A stretch of DNA of 64,000 nucleotides from Henricia sp. BOLD:AAB3569 (Eukaryota > Echinodermata > Asteroidea > Spinulosida > Echinasteridae): the NCBI GenBank assembly GCA_037783545.1, contig JBBELK010000216.1:620001-684000 (forward strand). The letters are read 5' to 3'. Below are positions 47,801 to 58,235 of this stretch, piece after piece. Position 1 is the first letter of the stretch, and every line of letters starts with the position of its first letter. Under the pieces are notes generated by a model. The model saw only the letters and a program-made list of their open reading frames with translations. It was not told the origin of the DNA and did no database searches. A program made the translations under genes and the position numbers.

Positions 47801-50800
47801 CAAAATTTAATGAATATTCATTAACCCTAATGCTCCTGAAACATCAATATCACACACCCTCCCACTGCTAGTAATGTTTAAGCTAAGTTTGAAAATGTAC
47901 ATACCGATACATGTCACATTATATACTTAAAGGCACAGGCTCGTCAGCAATGCGCACATGCAAAATTCATGCCATGAAATACACAGCTCTATAGCAAAGG
48001 CATGGAGCTGCGTATTTCGTGGCACAAATTTGGCGCGCACGCATTGCTGACGAGCCTGTGCCTTTAATAAAAATGCACATATGCCAATTTCAATTCATTT
48101 TCATAAAAGTTCCGTAACGCATGTCTGGCAGACCCAACAAGGTCACAAGCCTAGATCAAGAATAATTAGTTGCAATTTGACTTTTTTAAATATTTACATG
48201 GTAAGAAAGCAAATTGTGTAAGCTTTCTAATGATACCAATGACAAGCATGTCACACCCAGGGCCAGTTTGTTAACATGTAAACCATGCAACAGACCATTT
48301 GAAAAACATCTCAAAAACAAATTCCATCAAAAAAGTTACCTGAGTGCCCCCAACTGATATGGCTGCCTTTTTGTCGCTAGATAAGACCTCAATTTCCAGC
48401 TGTCTCGGAGCTTTATCAAATACATTGCCATTGCGAGCCACATCTGTCTCGACCACTTCATCGCGAACAACTCCTGAAGAAACGATACAAAAACTCTCAA
48501 ATTGAGCTTGTGCAGATCACCACACAGGTGTGTTTTCTGCGTTGTTTTGGGAGTCAAATAAACCACGTCAAAATGCATTAAGCGCGTGTTGCACCTTTTC
48601 AAATACAGACGCACAGCGGAACACCAATGAAATGCCTTAATTTTGACTCCCAAAATGGCAGTCTGCACACGTGTGCGGAGCTCTATACAAGCTCTATACA
48701 TGCATAAGTTGCAGTCATTTCGTCGTGACAAAGTAAATCAGTACTCAGTGCTTGAATGATACGGAGATGCCAAACAACACAGACCAATTTGGTGGTCGAG
48801 TGGTATGTTTTAGAACACATTTGGTTGTTAGTTCAAGTCCCACCCGAATTTGTTTTTCGGTGCTTCTTGGGAAAGCATAAGGCATGCTATGAAAGTTATA
48901 AACGCAGGGAAATAAGAATAAATTTCCAACTAATAATTATGTCAGTCATCTTGTATTTTTTAAGAATACACTGCAGCAAACAATTTATTTCACTTTTTGT
49001 AACCTACATATGTACATGTCAGGCGCGGATCCAGAGGGGGGGGTTTTGGGGGTCAAACCCCCCCCCCGCTCCAACACCAAAAAAGATAATTTAATGCATT
49101 TTTTGTATGTCCGCCTGTGCGAAACAAGCGGACATAAAAAATCTGACGGGCAAAACCCCTCCCTGGTGGCAAAACCCCCTCCTGGAAAAATTCCTGGATC
49201 CGCCCCTGCATGTGGTATAGTTCAGGTGAACCTCATTAGTATGTACATGTAGTGTGGTTTTCAATGACAATTTTAGCAACTGATCACAATGAATAATTTT
49301 ATAATCATGGATAATAAGACTTTTTTAATGTTTTAAACTCCGATTCCCAATTTAATGGGGTAAGAGTCGATGTACTTTTCTTACCTTCAGATTGCACCTC
49401 ACTGAGTCTGCGACCGGTGTCAGCGATAAATAAAATATTAATGATGACTGTAGTCATCAGTACTCCAACGAGAATGAACTGCGATAAGAACAGAATTATA
49501 GATGAAGGAATAAATGAAAACTGAAGAATTTCTCAAGGCTGCTAGTTGGCAGTTAAAGTGAATGAGTCATATTTTGGTGGAAATTAAATATCTAATTCTA
49601 GTTTCAGCAGTCTGATATATTAACATTTTTGGGCCAGACTTAAAGGTCCCCTTATTTAGGATTTTTATCAATGAAATATATGCTTTAAAGTCCCTCTACT
49701 CGGTTAAAGTCATAAATATCCTATTTGGAGCTTGCTTTGGGGGTTAAAACAAAGGTTTTAGGTTTTTATGCTAATGAGAATATGCATATTCATGACCAAG
49801 GTCACTATGTCACAAGAGGCAAACACAGAAAAATCACCTTCAACTGTGCACAAAAGATTCCACTTTTTTCTCAATTTTCCTGAAACTTTTGTAATCCATG
49901 GCTGTTTGAGTTTGTTTTACATGTTGCCTGCTGTAAGCCATGACAAAACTGGGGGTAGAAACTGCAGCATTTTGCCACAAGTCCAACTTGAAGTCTTATG
50001 TTTTTTCTTAACTTTTCCCTTCTGTCTTCCTTATGTGATGCACTCAAAACAGCGCCCTCTGTCTGTGATTTATTGCAGTGAAATCTTCAAAGTTGAAAAA
50101 GGCCACCTTTTATTGATTTTACATCCAAACGAACAATAGTATGTCTTGCTGAACAAGTAATCCGTCATTATGAAGCAAAGCTTAGGCACAAAGTTGTTTA
50201 GCATGTCACAGGCCCTTTAAGTTTGATTCAGCTTTTAAAAAATATAAAAAAATTAATTAGGCCAAATCGATGGAATGTTTGGAATGAGTGCAATGTACAA
50301 TGCACACTGCAATTTGCTAATACAATGCCCATCAGAAAGAAAGCTGCAAGTGCTTTTTAATAAAGTCCAATATATGACCATGCAATAAATCTTCAATTTA
50401 TCACATGGAGTTTGTAAACGAGACAATTCATCATCTGAAAACGGTTTCAGAACAGTAATGACACAAAATAGTAATGACACATGCCTCGGAGACAAAAACA
50501 ATATATCAGCAAACCAAGGCTTATGTGTCACAACATCAGTGCAGGGTAAACACAGGGCTCACTATATTATAGTACACGTGTTTGTTATTAGCAACTGCTG
50601 TGTATTTCCAGTTTACAATACATGCCTGCGCCTGCATGTACTTGGACTTCACACAATATTAAAGTGTCAATTGCACAATGGAGGACACTGTGTAGAAGGG
50701 ATACTGTTAGGCATTCATCATTTTATGAGATAAAAAACTCACAACAGTTGTACAGTTTAATATACAACAGCAGGCCAGGGTATACACAGGGGAAAGCCAT

Positions 50801-53800
50801 TTTCAGCAAGATGAAGTGAACACATACACAGGCCTGTATTTGGTCATCAGCATACATGTATGTCAATGCACAGACTTGAACCACTGTTTATAAATATTTA
50901 TAGAATTTTGGGAGGAACAAATTGAAATATGATGCAGAGATAACTAAATTATGTTTGCTTATACAGGCCATATGAATCAAATGACTTTTCTTCAAATATG
51001 GCAATGTATTTGAACCCATGCTATTCATTTGACTTGAGTAAAATGATTTCTTGCCTGCAAATTGTACTTACGTGTAGGCCTATATGTACCACTTCTACAC
51101 GCACAAATATTTTCTGAACAGTAAATATTTATCTTTTTTAAAGTTTTAACTGAATGTAGTGAGACCAAGCAGTTTCACAGTGAACCACGATTGCTGCATA
51201 GCAAATGAAAACATGTTTCGTATACTGTCACTTTTCCATTCTTTAGCAACGTCTAATTCACACCCCCTCGTTTCTAATCAATCGAACAACCCCTGCTTCA
51301 AATCACGCTGAGATGGGGAATTAAAGGCACGCGAGCGAGCCTCGCGGTGATAAGTGTCAATTTGCAATCTCGTTACGTGAGAGGTCAGGTGCAGGTCACT
51401 GGACTAAATATTTCTCTTCCTGAGTTTGTGAGGAAGGAAGTAGCCCTTCGTAGCTGCAGGAAGCAATATTTAGCCAGGATAGAGTGTGCAATAACTCTTG
51501 GCAAAATTTTAAATTACCAAAACCGGGCCCCAAAGTAGCGAGTCATATTCATGGTGAGGTACAATTCCACAAATGCATCTGGGTAATACATGATATGTAC
51601 CTAAAATTAGAGGTTCAAAATATGTGTGGCATTTAAAACTTTTTTAAATTTGGTTTCAACAGAATTATTGCTCATTTATGGGTCTTTCTATAAATTAGGG
51701 GTCCAATGTTGGTGTCCCCCGTTACATTTTACATCTTGTTTTTGTAAATTCAGGACACATTCTTTAAATACTTTCCATCTCAAAGAGTGAGTACATAAAG
51801 TACAATTCATACAAAATTGTTTAAAAGCCATTTTAATGATTTTTGTACGAAAAATAACACATATCAGGTGTAACGGGGGACACTAAATGTTTGGACCCCT
51901 AATTTATAGAAAGACCCTTATACCAGTTTAACATTGTCAAAACATCACTTGCATTAATTTGCCAGATTTATGAAATAGTACATGAAGTGTATTCATCCAA
52001 ACTGTGAAACATATATGTCTAAATAGATTTTCAAAATAAAGATTGCTTGGTGCCATAAGATTCATGATGGAAATTCTTGAGGGCCTGCAACAATTTCTGC
52101 ATGAGTTTTCCTGCAGTGTCTTAAGTGTCCAAATCATTAAACCAGCCCTGCAATAACTGTAGATCCCCTATAAAACCGAGAGTGAAGCATCAAAAAAGAA
52201 TTCCTCAGATAGTTTCCAGCTGACAGGCAGACCGATTAAAATGCATTTCTCTCCATTTTGCTCCATTTCCAGATGTTATTCCCAGCAAGCCAAACTGAAG
52301 CACCTTTTATGTGAAACTGCAGGGGTGCCCAGACAGCCAGCCAAGGTATGTTGACAAATAAAAACTTCTGTTTCAGAGTTTTGAAATTCTTGTCTGTTAT
52401 TCCCATATCTCAAGAATTGCGGGGGAAGATGGGCATTTTAAACAGGCCAGATAGTAGAACAACTTTAGCTACCAAACCGAGAAAACAACTTGTCACATTT
52501 CAAATCTACACAAGAAATATCTGAAACAGTGATTACAATGTTTTGTTTTTGCATCCCATTTTACAACAAAACAAATGCCATGTTCATAAAAACAATGTAA
52601 CATGACCGTGTGTGTATGTTTACACAACAATACACACATGCCACATTCCGCTTCAAATCTAATAAAAATAGATTAACAACTGAAATAATATCGAAAACAT
52701 TTGTAGAAATTCTTCTCTTCAGACCATCTGATTGAATCGGTCTTCTGGTCCAAAGGTTTAGTTTCTAAAGCAGGCATGTGAAATGCAAACGAGCCGACTT
52801 CCACTTCAAAATGGATTCAAAATCTTGACGAAGTGAGCACCTGGCAAATTTATCGACTGATTGCACTGAAAGGATGGAATGTCCACATTCTGACTTGGTT
52901 TCATCTGAAGGGCAAGGGAATACACCCAAATCTCCATCAGGTGCTCTGGCAATTTTTGCACCATGCATAGAGTGTAGTCTTGACATGTATTAGGCGGAAT
53001 TTGCTTAAAACTGTTCCCGAGTCCATAAATCCATTAACCTTACATTAAGGGTCATTCTTTGCAAGTTTTGAGAATATTTAGCAGCCGTGCCCCTCTTAAA
53101 ATTTATTCTAATGCAGCTTGTACATGTATCACCGCGTTTACACTCGAATCGGCAAAGGTGGATACAGATCCAGCATTTTTATTGCGACCACAAAACTGAA
53201 CATTTGCCGCGTTTACACTACACCCCAAATCGCTTTAACTCGCTTCAGAAACCGCAAAAGTCACCACTAAATGTAACTGCAGCGCATGCGTGAGCCGTTA
53301 GGTGTCGCTGCACTAGTGCCAGATTGGTCAATTAAATCTACTACACTGCGGGCACCGCCCCAAGGACACTCAAATTGCCGAATCTGTATTCAGGTAGCGT
53401 TTACACTACAAGCGACCTTGACGATTGCAGGGTTCAACCCCGCAATTGCGCGGTTCAACCCTACCCCAAAGGTGACTTGAAAAAGGCGAATCAGACCCGG
53501 GTCTGATCCGCCTTTTTCAATTCACCTTTTGCGTTTACACTTAGTGCCTACCCGGCTTCAACTCCCCTTTTTGGAAATTGCGGAGTTCGATTCGGCAAAG
53601 GCGAATCGAGTGTAAATGGGGTGCAAGAGTTAACTGCTTTCATAAATGACTCTGGACTGAAACAAAATACAGGGAAGAACATCGTTGCAGATTTTGGGAA
53701 AATGACCCTACTTTTGCCAAGTTTGTTTGAAGAAATTGCTTTTGAATTGGTAGCCTACATGAACTTTCCTTAAAACAATGTACTGATTAAAAAGTACTGT

Positions 53801-54708
53801 GAAAATTTCCTTAAGAATAAGCCAACATTTTTAATTTTTGCAAAATCTTTGAAGCAATACCGGTATATTCTTTGAGTTAAAGCCGAGCTTAAGTTGGGAT
53901 TCCACTGTGACTGAGAGTACCAGTGACCCAGCAATTAAATTTTAATTTGGATGACCAAAATTAATGTTTGCCCTTCAACTGAATTCATCTCCATTAATGG
54001 CAGACGTCATGAACCATGACTGCGACTATGGGCATAATGACCATGATTCCTGCAGTAATTAATAAACAGAATAAATTATAAGAAAATAGAATTAACTAAC
54101 AACAAAAACATGCTAAAACTTTTTGACTTGCACTCATCAGAGCAAATCGCAAGAATGGCGTGGGTACGCTATCGAAGTAAATATAAGGCTGAAGAGCGGT
54201 GATGACGTGATCAGAATGCTACGCGCTGATTGGTCAGCTGGCAACAGCAGGGAGTACGTACGTTACATAATAAATTATGATAGAATGACAAAAAAAAAAT
54301 TAATCTGACTTTATGGTGAGTAAAGTTTAGTATTATTCTTATCATGGTTTGAAAATGTGAATTTAGAAGGGAAACATTTCAAGTTTTTCTTTCAAATTAC
54401 AAAAACTTGTTCTGTCAAGCTTAAAAAACTTCATGCACACTGTACATGACTGTCAGTGGCAACTGGCGACTGTATGGAATTTGCCCCCCAAGAGAATCCT
54501 ATCTAAAGGGAACATATGTTTCAAATAAAATAGAACCATAGCTCTCTAAAAATAGAACAAAATATGCACATAACAATGTGAAACTTTCACACACCTGGAA
54601 AAACTTGGAGCCCAACTTCCTGAAAACTTGAGCCTTGCTACAGGCACCATATTGTTGCCTCCTAGGGACGAATGGTTGCGCCTTAGGGTTGGGTTTCCAG
54701 CTGTCCAT
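38054..54708 (-). CDS. POMGNT1: Protein O-mannose beta-1,2-N-acetylglucosaminyltransferase 1
   Basis: Sixteen coding exons on the minus strand join in frame: 54708-54595, 49478-49385, 48473-48340, 47797-47618, 46720-46603, 45924-45826, 45337-45210, 43828-43726, 43042-42873, 42008-41950, 41784-41712, 41321-41193, 40768-40643, 39912-39661, 38838-38729, 38126-38054. They total 1962 nt, 653 residues plus stop, against about 660 in human. The enzyme is a Golgi type II membrane protein that adds GlcNAc in beta-1,2 linkage to O-linked mannose on alpha-dystroglycan. The product follows the human protein from end to end: MDSWKPNP start, one membrane helix, stem domain, [16 protein letters not shown], the acidic EEDLD motif, and [13 protein letters not shown] tail with A-K before C. 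Every junction is GT-AG. The start is the only Met in the right frame and matches the human start. Confidence 0.97.
39372..39645. mobile_element. PIF/Harbinger-type MITE beside POMGNT1 exon 14 donor
   Basis: Terminal inverted repeats tgcacctatcaat at the left and attgataggtgca at the right. TAA on both sides (39369-39371, 39646-39648). A 3-bp TWA target is characteristic of PIF/Harbinger elements. The interior is rich in ccccaccc and gggtgggg. The element plus its target duplication ends 12 bp from the exon 14 boundary. Confidence 0.78.
39661..43828 (-). CDS. POMGNT1: POMGNT1 exons 8-14: GNT-I-type catalytic domain
   Basis: Exon 8: [20 protein letters not shown]. Exon 9: [13 protein letters not shown] and [13 protein letters not shown]. 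Exon 10: [16 protein letters not shown], containing the metal and nucleotide-sugar binding acidic motif. Exon 11: [19 protein letters not shown]. Exon 12: [20 protein letters not shown] and WPTPEK. Exon 13: [25 protein letters not shown] and GLNMN. Exon 14: [15 protein letters not shown] and [13 protein letters not shown]. The ECIIPD segment includes positions hit by human muscle-eye-brain disease mutations; all are intact here. Confidence 0.96.
40094..40242. mobile_element. TATAGACCGTATCGAATAG-type MITE, copy 2
   Basis: Opposite orientation to 16704-16853. Ends tatagactgtaccgaatagc and gctgttcaatacggtctata. In POMGNT1 intron 13. Confidence 0.8.
41395..41530 (+). mobile_element. SINE fragment
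   Basis: B-box-like gtgtccgagtcccacctgag followed by gggaaaaagcacttggtgta, the same layout as the other tRNA SINEs here. The 5' head is poor. A similar fragment is at 48790-48895. Confidence 0.45.
42112..42480 (+). mobile_element. tRNA-derived SINE, full length
   Basis: A-box tggccgagcggtatggcg, B box gggttcgaatccc, body with gggcaaggcactttgcca and cacccaggaggaaatgagta, 3' part gcgctatataaaaactgtct, then an attatt tail. About 370 bp in POMGNT1 intron 9. The tRNA head is Leu- or Ser-like (long class II form). Confidence 0.85.
43481..43690 (+). mobile_element. tRNA-derived SINE, 5' part
   Basis: B box gggttcgaatcctgg, then cccttgagcaaagcacttta and cacccaggagtaaatgggta, shared with 42112-42480. 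It stops near 43690, about 36 bp before POMGNT1 exon 8. Confidence 0.75.
43933..44176. mobile_element. ggggccaatttcata-type palindromic repeat, second copy
   Basis: About 245 bp, inverted relative to 19248-19493. Same tips (ggggccaatttcatagagct ... tttgaaattggcccc) and the tgcttaagcac sub-repeats. In POMGNT1 intron 7. Confidence 0.75.
44205..44610 (-). mobile_element. Approx. 530-bp dispersed repeat, inverted and shortened copy
   Basis: Starts aaaggcccactgtatcactt and carries gatcatttgcaaacgattta in inverted order relative to 9975-10508. The last 85 bp (gtataatgcgagccacagaa onward) are repeated at 44871-44955. Confidence 0.7.
44729..44870. repeat. Inverted-repeat arm flanking POMGNT1 exons 7-6 (arm 1)
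   Basis: attagagcaatgataccaag, ggccacctgaag, gatggtcttaaagaagcatt and aacaaccaactacatctatg occur here in order. They appear as the reverse complement at 46206-46374. The arms are about 140-165 bp, close to 90% alike by eye, and about 1.3 kb apart. Confidence 0.82.
45210..48473 (-). CDS. POMGNT1: POMGNT1 exons 3-7: stem domain and linker
   Basis: Exon 3 carries [20 protein letters not shown]. Exon 4 has [20 protein letters not shown] and [13 protein letters not shown]. Exon 5 has [20 protein letters not shown]. Exon 6 has [13 protein letters not shown]. Exon 7 has four cysteines, including [14 protein letters not shown]. In the human enzyme the stem folds as a carbohydrate-binding domain needed for recruiting the fukutin-dependent steps of dystroglycan glycosylation. 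Conservation of the HEDEAM block suggests that role is kept. Confidence 0.95.
46038..46162. mobile_element. AGGCACAGGCTCG MITE, copy 2
   Basis: TTAA at 46034-46037 and a mutated GTAA at 46163-46166. Core atttcgtggc-type inverted pair intact. In POMGNT1 intron 5. Confidence 0.75.
46206..46374. repeat. Inverted-repeat arm flanking POMGNT1 exons 7-6 (arm 2)
   Basis: Reverse complement of 44729-44870 with a small internal duplication (ttctttaagaccatctt occurs twice). It runs directly into a truncated SINE at 46374-46502. Confidence 0.82.
46374..46502 (+). mobile_element. tRNA-derived SINE, 3' part
   Basis: Starts at the B box (taggttcgattcctggcc), then gcccttgagcaaggcactca and an aaat tail. Same family as the antisense copy at 1931-2127. 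The A-box half is missing. Confidence 0.75.
47079..47612 (+). repeat. Three tandem units (about 110 bp), third split by an insertion
   Basis: Units begin catggcatggag at about 47079, 47194 and 47303. Each has ctcccctgcatgggatgcca, catagcaggtttac, ccagcagtta and aacaggtcgttag-type blocks. The third unit breaks at 47340 and resumes at 47570. It ends at the POMGNT1 exon 4 boundary. Confidence 0.85.
47341..47569. mobile_element. CAGGGCTCGAA element nested in a tandem repeat
   Basis: Inverted ends cagggctcgaatttcatg and gtatttcgagccctg. About 229 bp. Flanked by cccta and ccctg, so about 4-5 bp of target duplication is possible. The unbroken neighbouring units show the empty site (ctcccctgcatggg). 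Confidence 0.75.
47941..48063. mobile_element. AGGCACAGGCTCG MITE, copy 3 (TTAA target)
   Basis: TTAA at 47937-47940 and 48064-48067. Tips aggcacaggctcgtcagcaa and ttgctgacgagcctgtgcct are perfectly complementary over 20 bp. Confidence 0.87.
48504..48693. mobile_element. GAGCTTGTG-type MITE, copy 2 (upstream of POMGNT1 exon 3)
   Basis: Inverted orientation relative to 14078-14229; shares ttttgggagtcaaa and the gcacacgtgtgc block. It ends 30 bp before the exon 3 acceptor on the coding strand. Both copies sit after an att dinucleotide context (attgagc). Confidence 0.75.
49022..49207. mobile_element. Palindromic element with cggatccag / ctggatccg ends
   Basis: Left aggcgcggatccagaggggg, right ttcctggatccgcccctgc, with internal ggggttttgggggtcaaacc and aaacccc inversions. 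A very short relative lies at 10827-10878. Confidence 0.7.
49385..54708 (-). CDS. POMGNT1: POMGNT1 exons 1-2: cytosolic tail and membrane anchor
   Basis: Exon 1 (54708-54595) encodes [19 protein letters not shown] and a basic stretch ending FFQ. Exon 2 (49478-49385) encodes [19 protein letters not shown], a single hydrophobic helix, then [13 protein letters not shown]. This is the type II signal anchor that holds the enzyme in the Golgi with its catalytic part in the lumen. Junction phases are 0 and 1. The intron between them is 5.1 kb, the longest in the gene. Confidence 0.95.
49644..50216. mobile_element. TTAA-flanked element, about 573 bp
   Basis: TTAA at 49640-49643 and 50217-50220, tips aggtcc and ggccct. 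No coding capacity seen. In POMGNT1 intron 1. Confidence 0.55.
51680..51917. mobile_element. GGGTCATTCTATAAATTTGG MITE, copy 3
   Basis: 238 bp. Ends gggtctttctataaattagg and cctaatttatagaaagaccc. TTAT on both sides (51676-51679, 51918-51921). The tip changes are compensatory, so the inverted repeat stays perfect although it differs from copies 1 and 2. Confidence 0.9.
53130..53625. mobile_element. Palindromic element with gcgtttacactcgaatcggc ends
   Basis: Left cgtttacactcgaatcggca, right cggcaaaggcgaatcgagtg then taaatg. Inside are three further gcgtttacacta-type motifs and a hairpin (ggcgaatcagacccgggtct / gatccgcctttt). Confidence 0.65.
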
Positions 54709-54803
54709 ACTCCAGAAAGTTTCTTGAGGTTAGGCCAAACTCGGCTATTCACCTTCTCCGCAACAGTACAAGAAAAGATGAAACGGTAGCTTGAGCATCC
54801 TTG
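54709..54803 (-). other. POMGNT1: Probable 5' UTR part of POMGNT1 exon 1, with a short uORF
   Basis: On the minus strand a good acceptor (ttccaatttcag) lies at 54804, so the ATG exon probably has 95 bp of leader here and a further leader exon upstream. In this leader, ATG at about 54799 opens a 17-codon frame that ends before the main ATG. A strong donor (aaag|gtaagt) at 56779/56778 could close the non-coding first exon. The link is inferred; no transcript evidence is available. Confidence 0.4.
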
Positions 54804-57800
54804 CTGAAATTGGAAGAAAAATTACAATCGGTGTTTCTGTACAGTCAAGTGAAATCTTAACAAAAACCTGAAGAGAAGAGTTTTCAGTCCAACATGGTAG
54901 TTGGGCTTAAATATAGTAAAAATCGGTCCAGTGAGCAATTCCAGCCTTGAACGGTACTGAAGATTATGTTTTTGACAGAAATTATGTTTTTGTTGGCATT
55001 ACATTACAGGATTTTCTTAAGTACATAAATGTGCATACATGTATTATGCAGCCCTGCACAAATTAACTGCCTTTGTAAGAACATCCCTCTAAGCTTTTCA
55101 AAATATTTTTCCAGACGCCCACACAGCCAGCTCCTGAGCATTGTATTGTCAAAATGCATGCCCAAAAGCAGAGCACAATACACCAAGCATGTAAACACTG
55201 AAAAGGGGTGTTTTTTCAGCACACCTCCAATTCTCTAAAAAATATGGTGAAGAGATGAAATTACAGATGTTACTCTTTCTCATAACAAGTCAGCTCACAT
55301 CCACTTTGTAGACTTTTATTCCTGCAAAACAGTATGAACTTTCTAAAGTACCGTATGAATGAAGTACATATAACTTAAGAAGGATCCTTATCGTTAAAGA
55401 AAAGGAAATTGTGCTAATGCTGTACTACTGCCCACTGGTCTAAGAATCGTGTTCCTTTCCGTAATGGGATGAAATTTAACACTTCCTTTGCCTGGCTTTT
55501 TTGTTGTTGTTCAAGAGAACAGACAAATAGAAAGATTGAGTGTCCAGTTTGCCCGATAGTGCAAATACATGTAGTTAGAACTAATATGATGCTGCGTAGC
55601 ACTGTGAATTATCACTAAAGTTTAAATACATACAAAATATAAACAGTGCTCACCAAGTAAAAAATAAAGCCAAGCTGAAGTTTAATATTTTTAGCAGCTT
55701 GAATAAAATACCTGATAAAAAATTCTGTACAGTGTTCACCGGGGTATAAATTCCTTTCACTGGTCGCTACTGAGACACCGTGTGTTAAGTCTATGGAACA
55801 GGGCAGAAATTGTTTTTTCACTCCTAAATTCACTTCCCGGAAAAGTTACCATGGACGGACACCCAATTTTTGCGAGATTTATAAACACCAACAAGCTTTA
55901 AAAATTGGCTCTTTTTATTTTGGGGGTTCTTCTATCACTTCTCTCCGATCTCCTATTTTCGTTTCCACCAGTTATCCGTCTTTTTTTTCCCCCTCCCCTC
56001 CAATCTGTAATATCCCCGACTGACGAAGATGTGCCATCCGCAGGATTCGAACCGACGTCGCCTGATTAGAGCTGTGGGGAAGAATTTTGTTAATACAGTA
56101 CAGCCTTAACTGTTCGGACACAAGAGCAATTATAGCCAACTTTGGTTTTTCAGATATACTTCAAACTTTTCTCCTTGGGGTGTCCGTGCACGGTAATCAA
56201 CCAACATTGTGTAATCTACTAGTCGCATTGCGTGCCTGGAATCGTGGCGCCAGGCCTATTCAAACTAGACGACGCGTGACGCAACGGCAACTTTTTTTTT
56301 ATTTCCCTGAACTTTAACGTTAGGTTGTGCTTTAGATTTTACTATTTTTTCATCAAATTTGGTACATTTTAAACCTCCCGTTCTTGTAAATGACGACGCC
56401 AAGCAAGGACGTTCATTAAAAGGTAAAATAACTCAAACATTACGTGCAAGTTTCAGTGGGCATGGTTAGCTAGAGACATGTTAATAATAGAGACATTAAA
56501 CCTGGACATCACTCGTAATGCAATGAAGGGACGTCCAACCTGGGTTAGCCGTGTGCATGCCAGCAGCCATGCGTGCACGGCAGAGATTACTGAATCGTCC
56601 CATCGTACGGTACACGTACAAAACGGACGGTTGTTCCCACACGAACAACCCGAAGTTATACGGATGGGAAAACAAGAATATTTCAGCGACAAATCGGGCA
56701 ACTTGTGGCCCACATTTTTTCAAAAATCGTCGACCTAGAAACGCAGCACTTTATAACAATGAACTGTTTTTTACTTACCTTTCCAATTCATGCTAAATCA
56801 CGGAGAAACTCAGTCCGTGTCTTCTCGCAAAGTCACACCAAACTAATGTGATATGCTGGCTGGTTCCCTGCAAGTACAATGATAGCTTCACGAATGAACT
56901 ACGTGTGCTTTGCAAACAGGGGTACGGGGTACCCTCCACTTACTATAAATTAGCAATGACATCACACATCACGCTTTCCTGTATGTAAACAACTTTGACA
57001 AAAACAAGTAGCACGTGGAAAAAAATCATAATCCTGACAAACGCACAAACAAAATTTAGTTACAGATAACTGTCCTCACTGAATTTATTTTAGGTATCTT
57101 AAGTTTTGTGTCCCAAGCTTGCAAGACACAATTAAAAAGTAACGACACAAAAATGTTTATTAATTGCAAGACAAAATTAATCTATGTCTTAGTTATAGAA
57201 TAAGAGTATAGACATCTTAACTTTGTTTACTGCAATGACTTTTTACGATCACACTTACATAGTACTTTAGACTAGTTGAGGGGCGTTAGTAGAGCAGCCC
57301 TTTATGTTCCATGACGATACTATAGCTCTTGGTATCCTGGAAGCCATTTTATAAGTAGTTGACTTTATTTTTATGGTCTCAAAGACTCTTTACAACAACA
57401 TTTACAAGTACATGTAGATCAAAATAAAATTATAAAAGTAAAATTTTGAAAGAAAGCAAAATTCTGGCATAAAAATTGCACTTGACATACACACAAGACA
57501 ACTATAGCAACTGCATGGATCTTTACATTGAAAATAATGTTATATAATTGTTTAAATAATGTGATAATTGTTCAGTAAATTTATTAATAATTGGCAAGCA
57601 GTGGCCAGAGACACCAGTGAATCCCCTTACTCATTATGCAACACACTGGACGAATAGATTTATATCCCTTCTGCAGGATGGATCAATTACGTGTGCCTTG
57701 CTCAAGGGCACAGGCACCACAACCAGTTGTCAAGCCCGCAACACCAAGTTTTCACCAGAATGTTGCAAGTAATAAGCGACCCTAACCATGGCCATGGTAC

Positions 57801-58033
57801 CCCGCACTCGGCCATAGTATGTACCGTACACTTGGCCACGGTACAAAATATTGATTCTCTGAATGATTCCAAACTAATTATTATTATTATTATTATTTAT
57901 TCGGCCAACACAAGCAACAATACAACAGAATATTCATATAAACAAGAGAGCAAATAGATAGGGTTATAAATAGATAAGTATAAAAATATAAAAAGTAAAT
58001 TTGGGGGAGGGGGGGGGGGGGGGGTTTAACAAA

Positions 58034-58235
58034 GGTGGCCAGGATGAACAAAAGTGAAAGTCCCTGTGGCCCAAAGGCCTGCTCATCCAAACCTAGACTG
58101 GGATAAAAGGTAAATTAAAAGGTTTAACAAAGACACAAAGACAAACCAATCTAAGGTGGCCAGGATGAACAAAAGTGAAAGTCACTGTGGCCCAAAGGCC
58201 TGCTCATCCAACCCTAGACTGGGATAAAAGGTAAA
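58034..58235 (+). repeat. 121-bp tandem duplication
   Basis: ggtggccaggatgaacaaaa occurs at 58034 and 58155, and the following block (gtggcccaaaggcctgctca, agactgggataaaaggtaaa) repeats with about two differences. Confidence 0.88.

Larger units (their letters stand above)
50221..54594 (-). other. Rest of POMGNT1 intron 1
   Basis: Contains the third GGGTCATTCTATAAATTTGG MITE (51680-51917) and a palindromic region with gcgtttacact repeats (53130-53625). The remaining sequence, about 3 kb, shows nothing I recognise. Confidence 0.55.

Noticed and set aside
56453..56738. Overlapping ORFs of 75-86 codons on both strands
   Set aside because: Open on both strands at once with no domain or splice support, typical of chance in locally GC-richer DNA.
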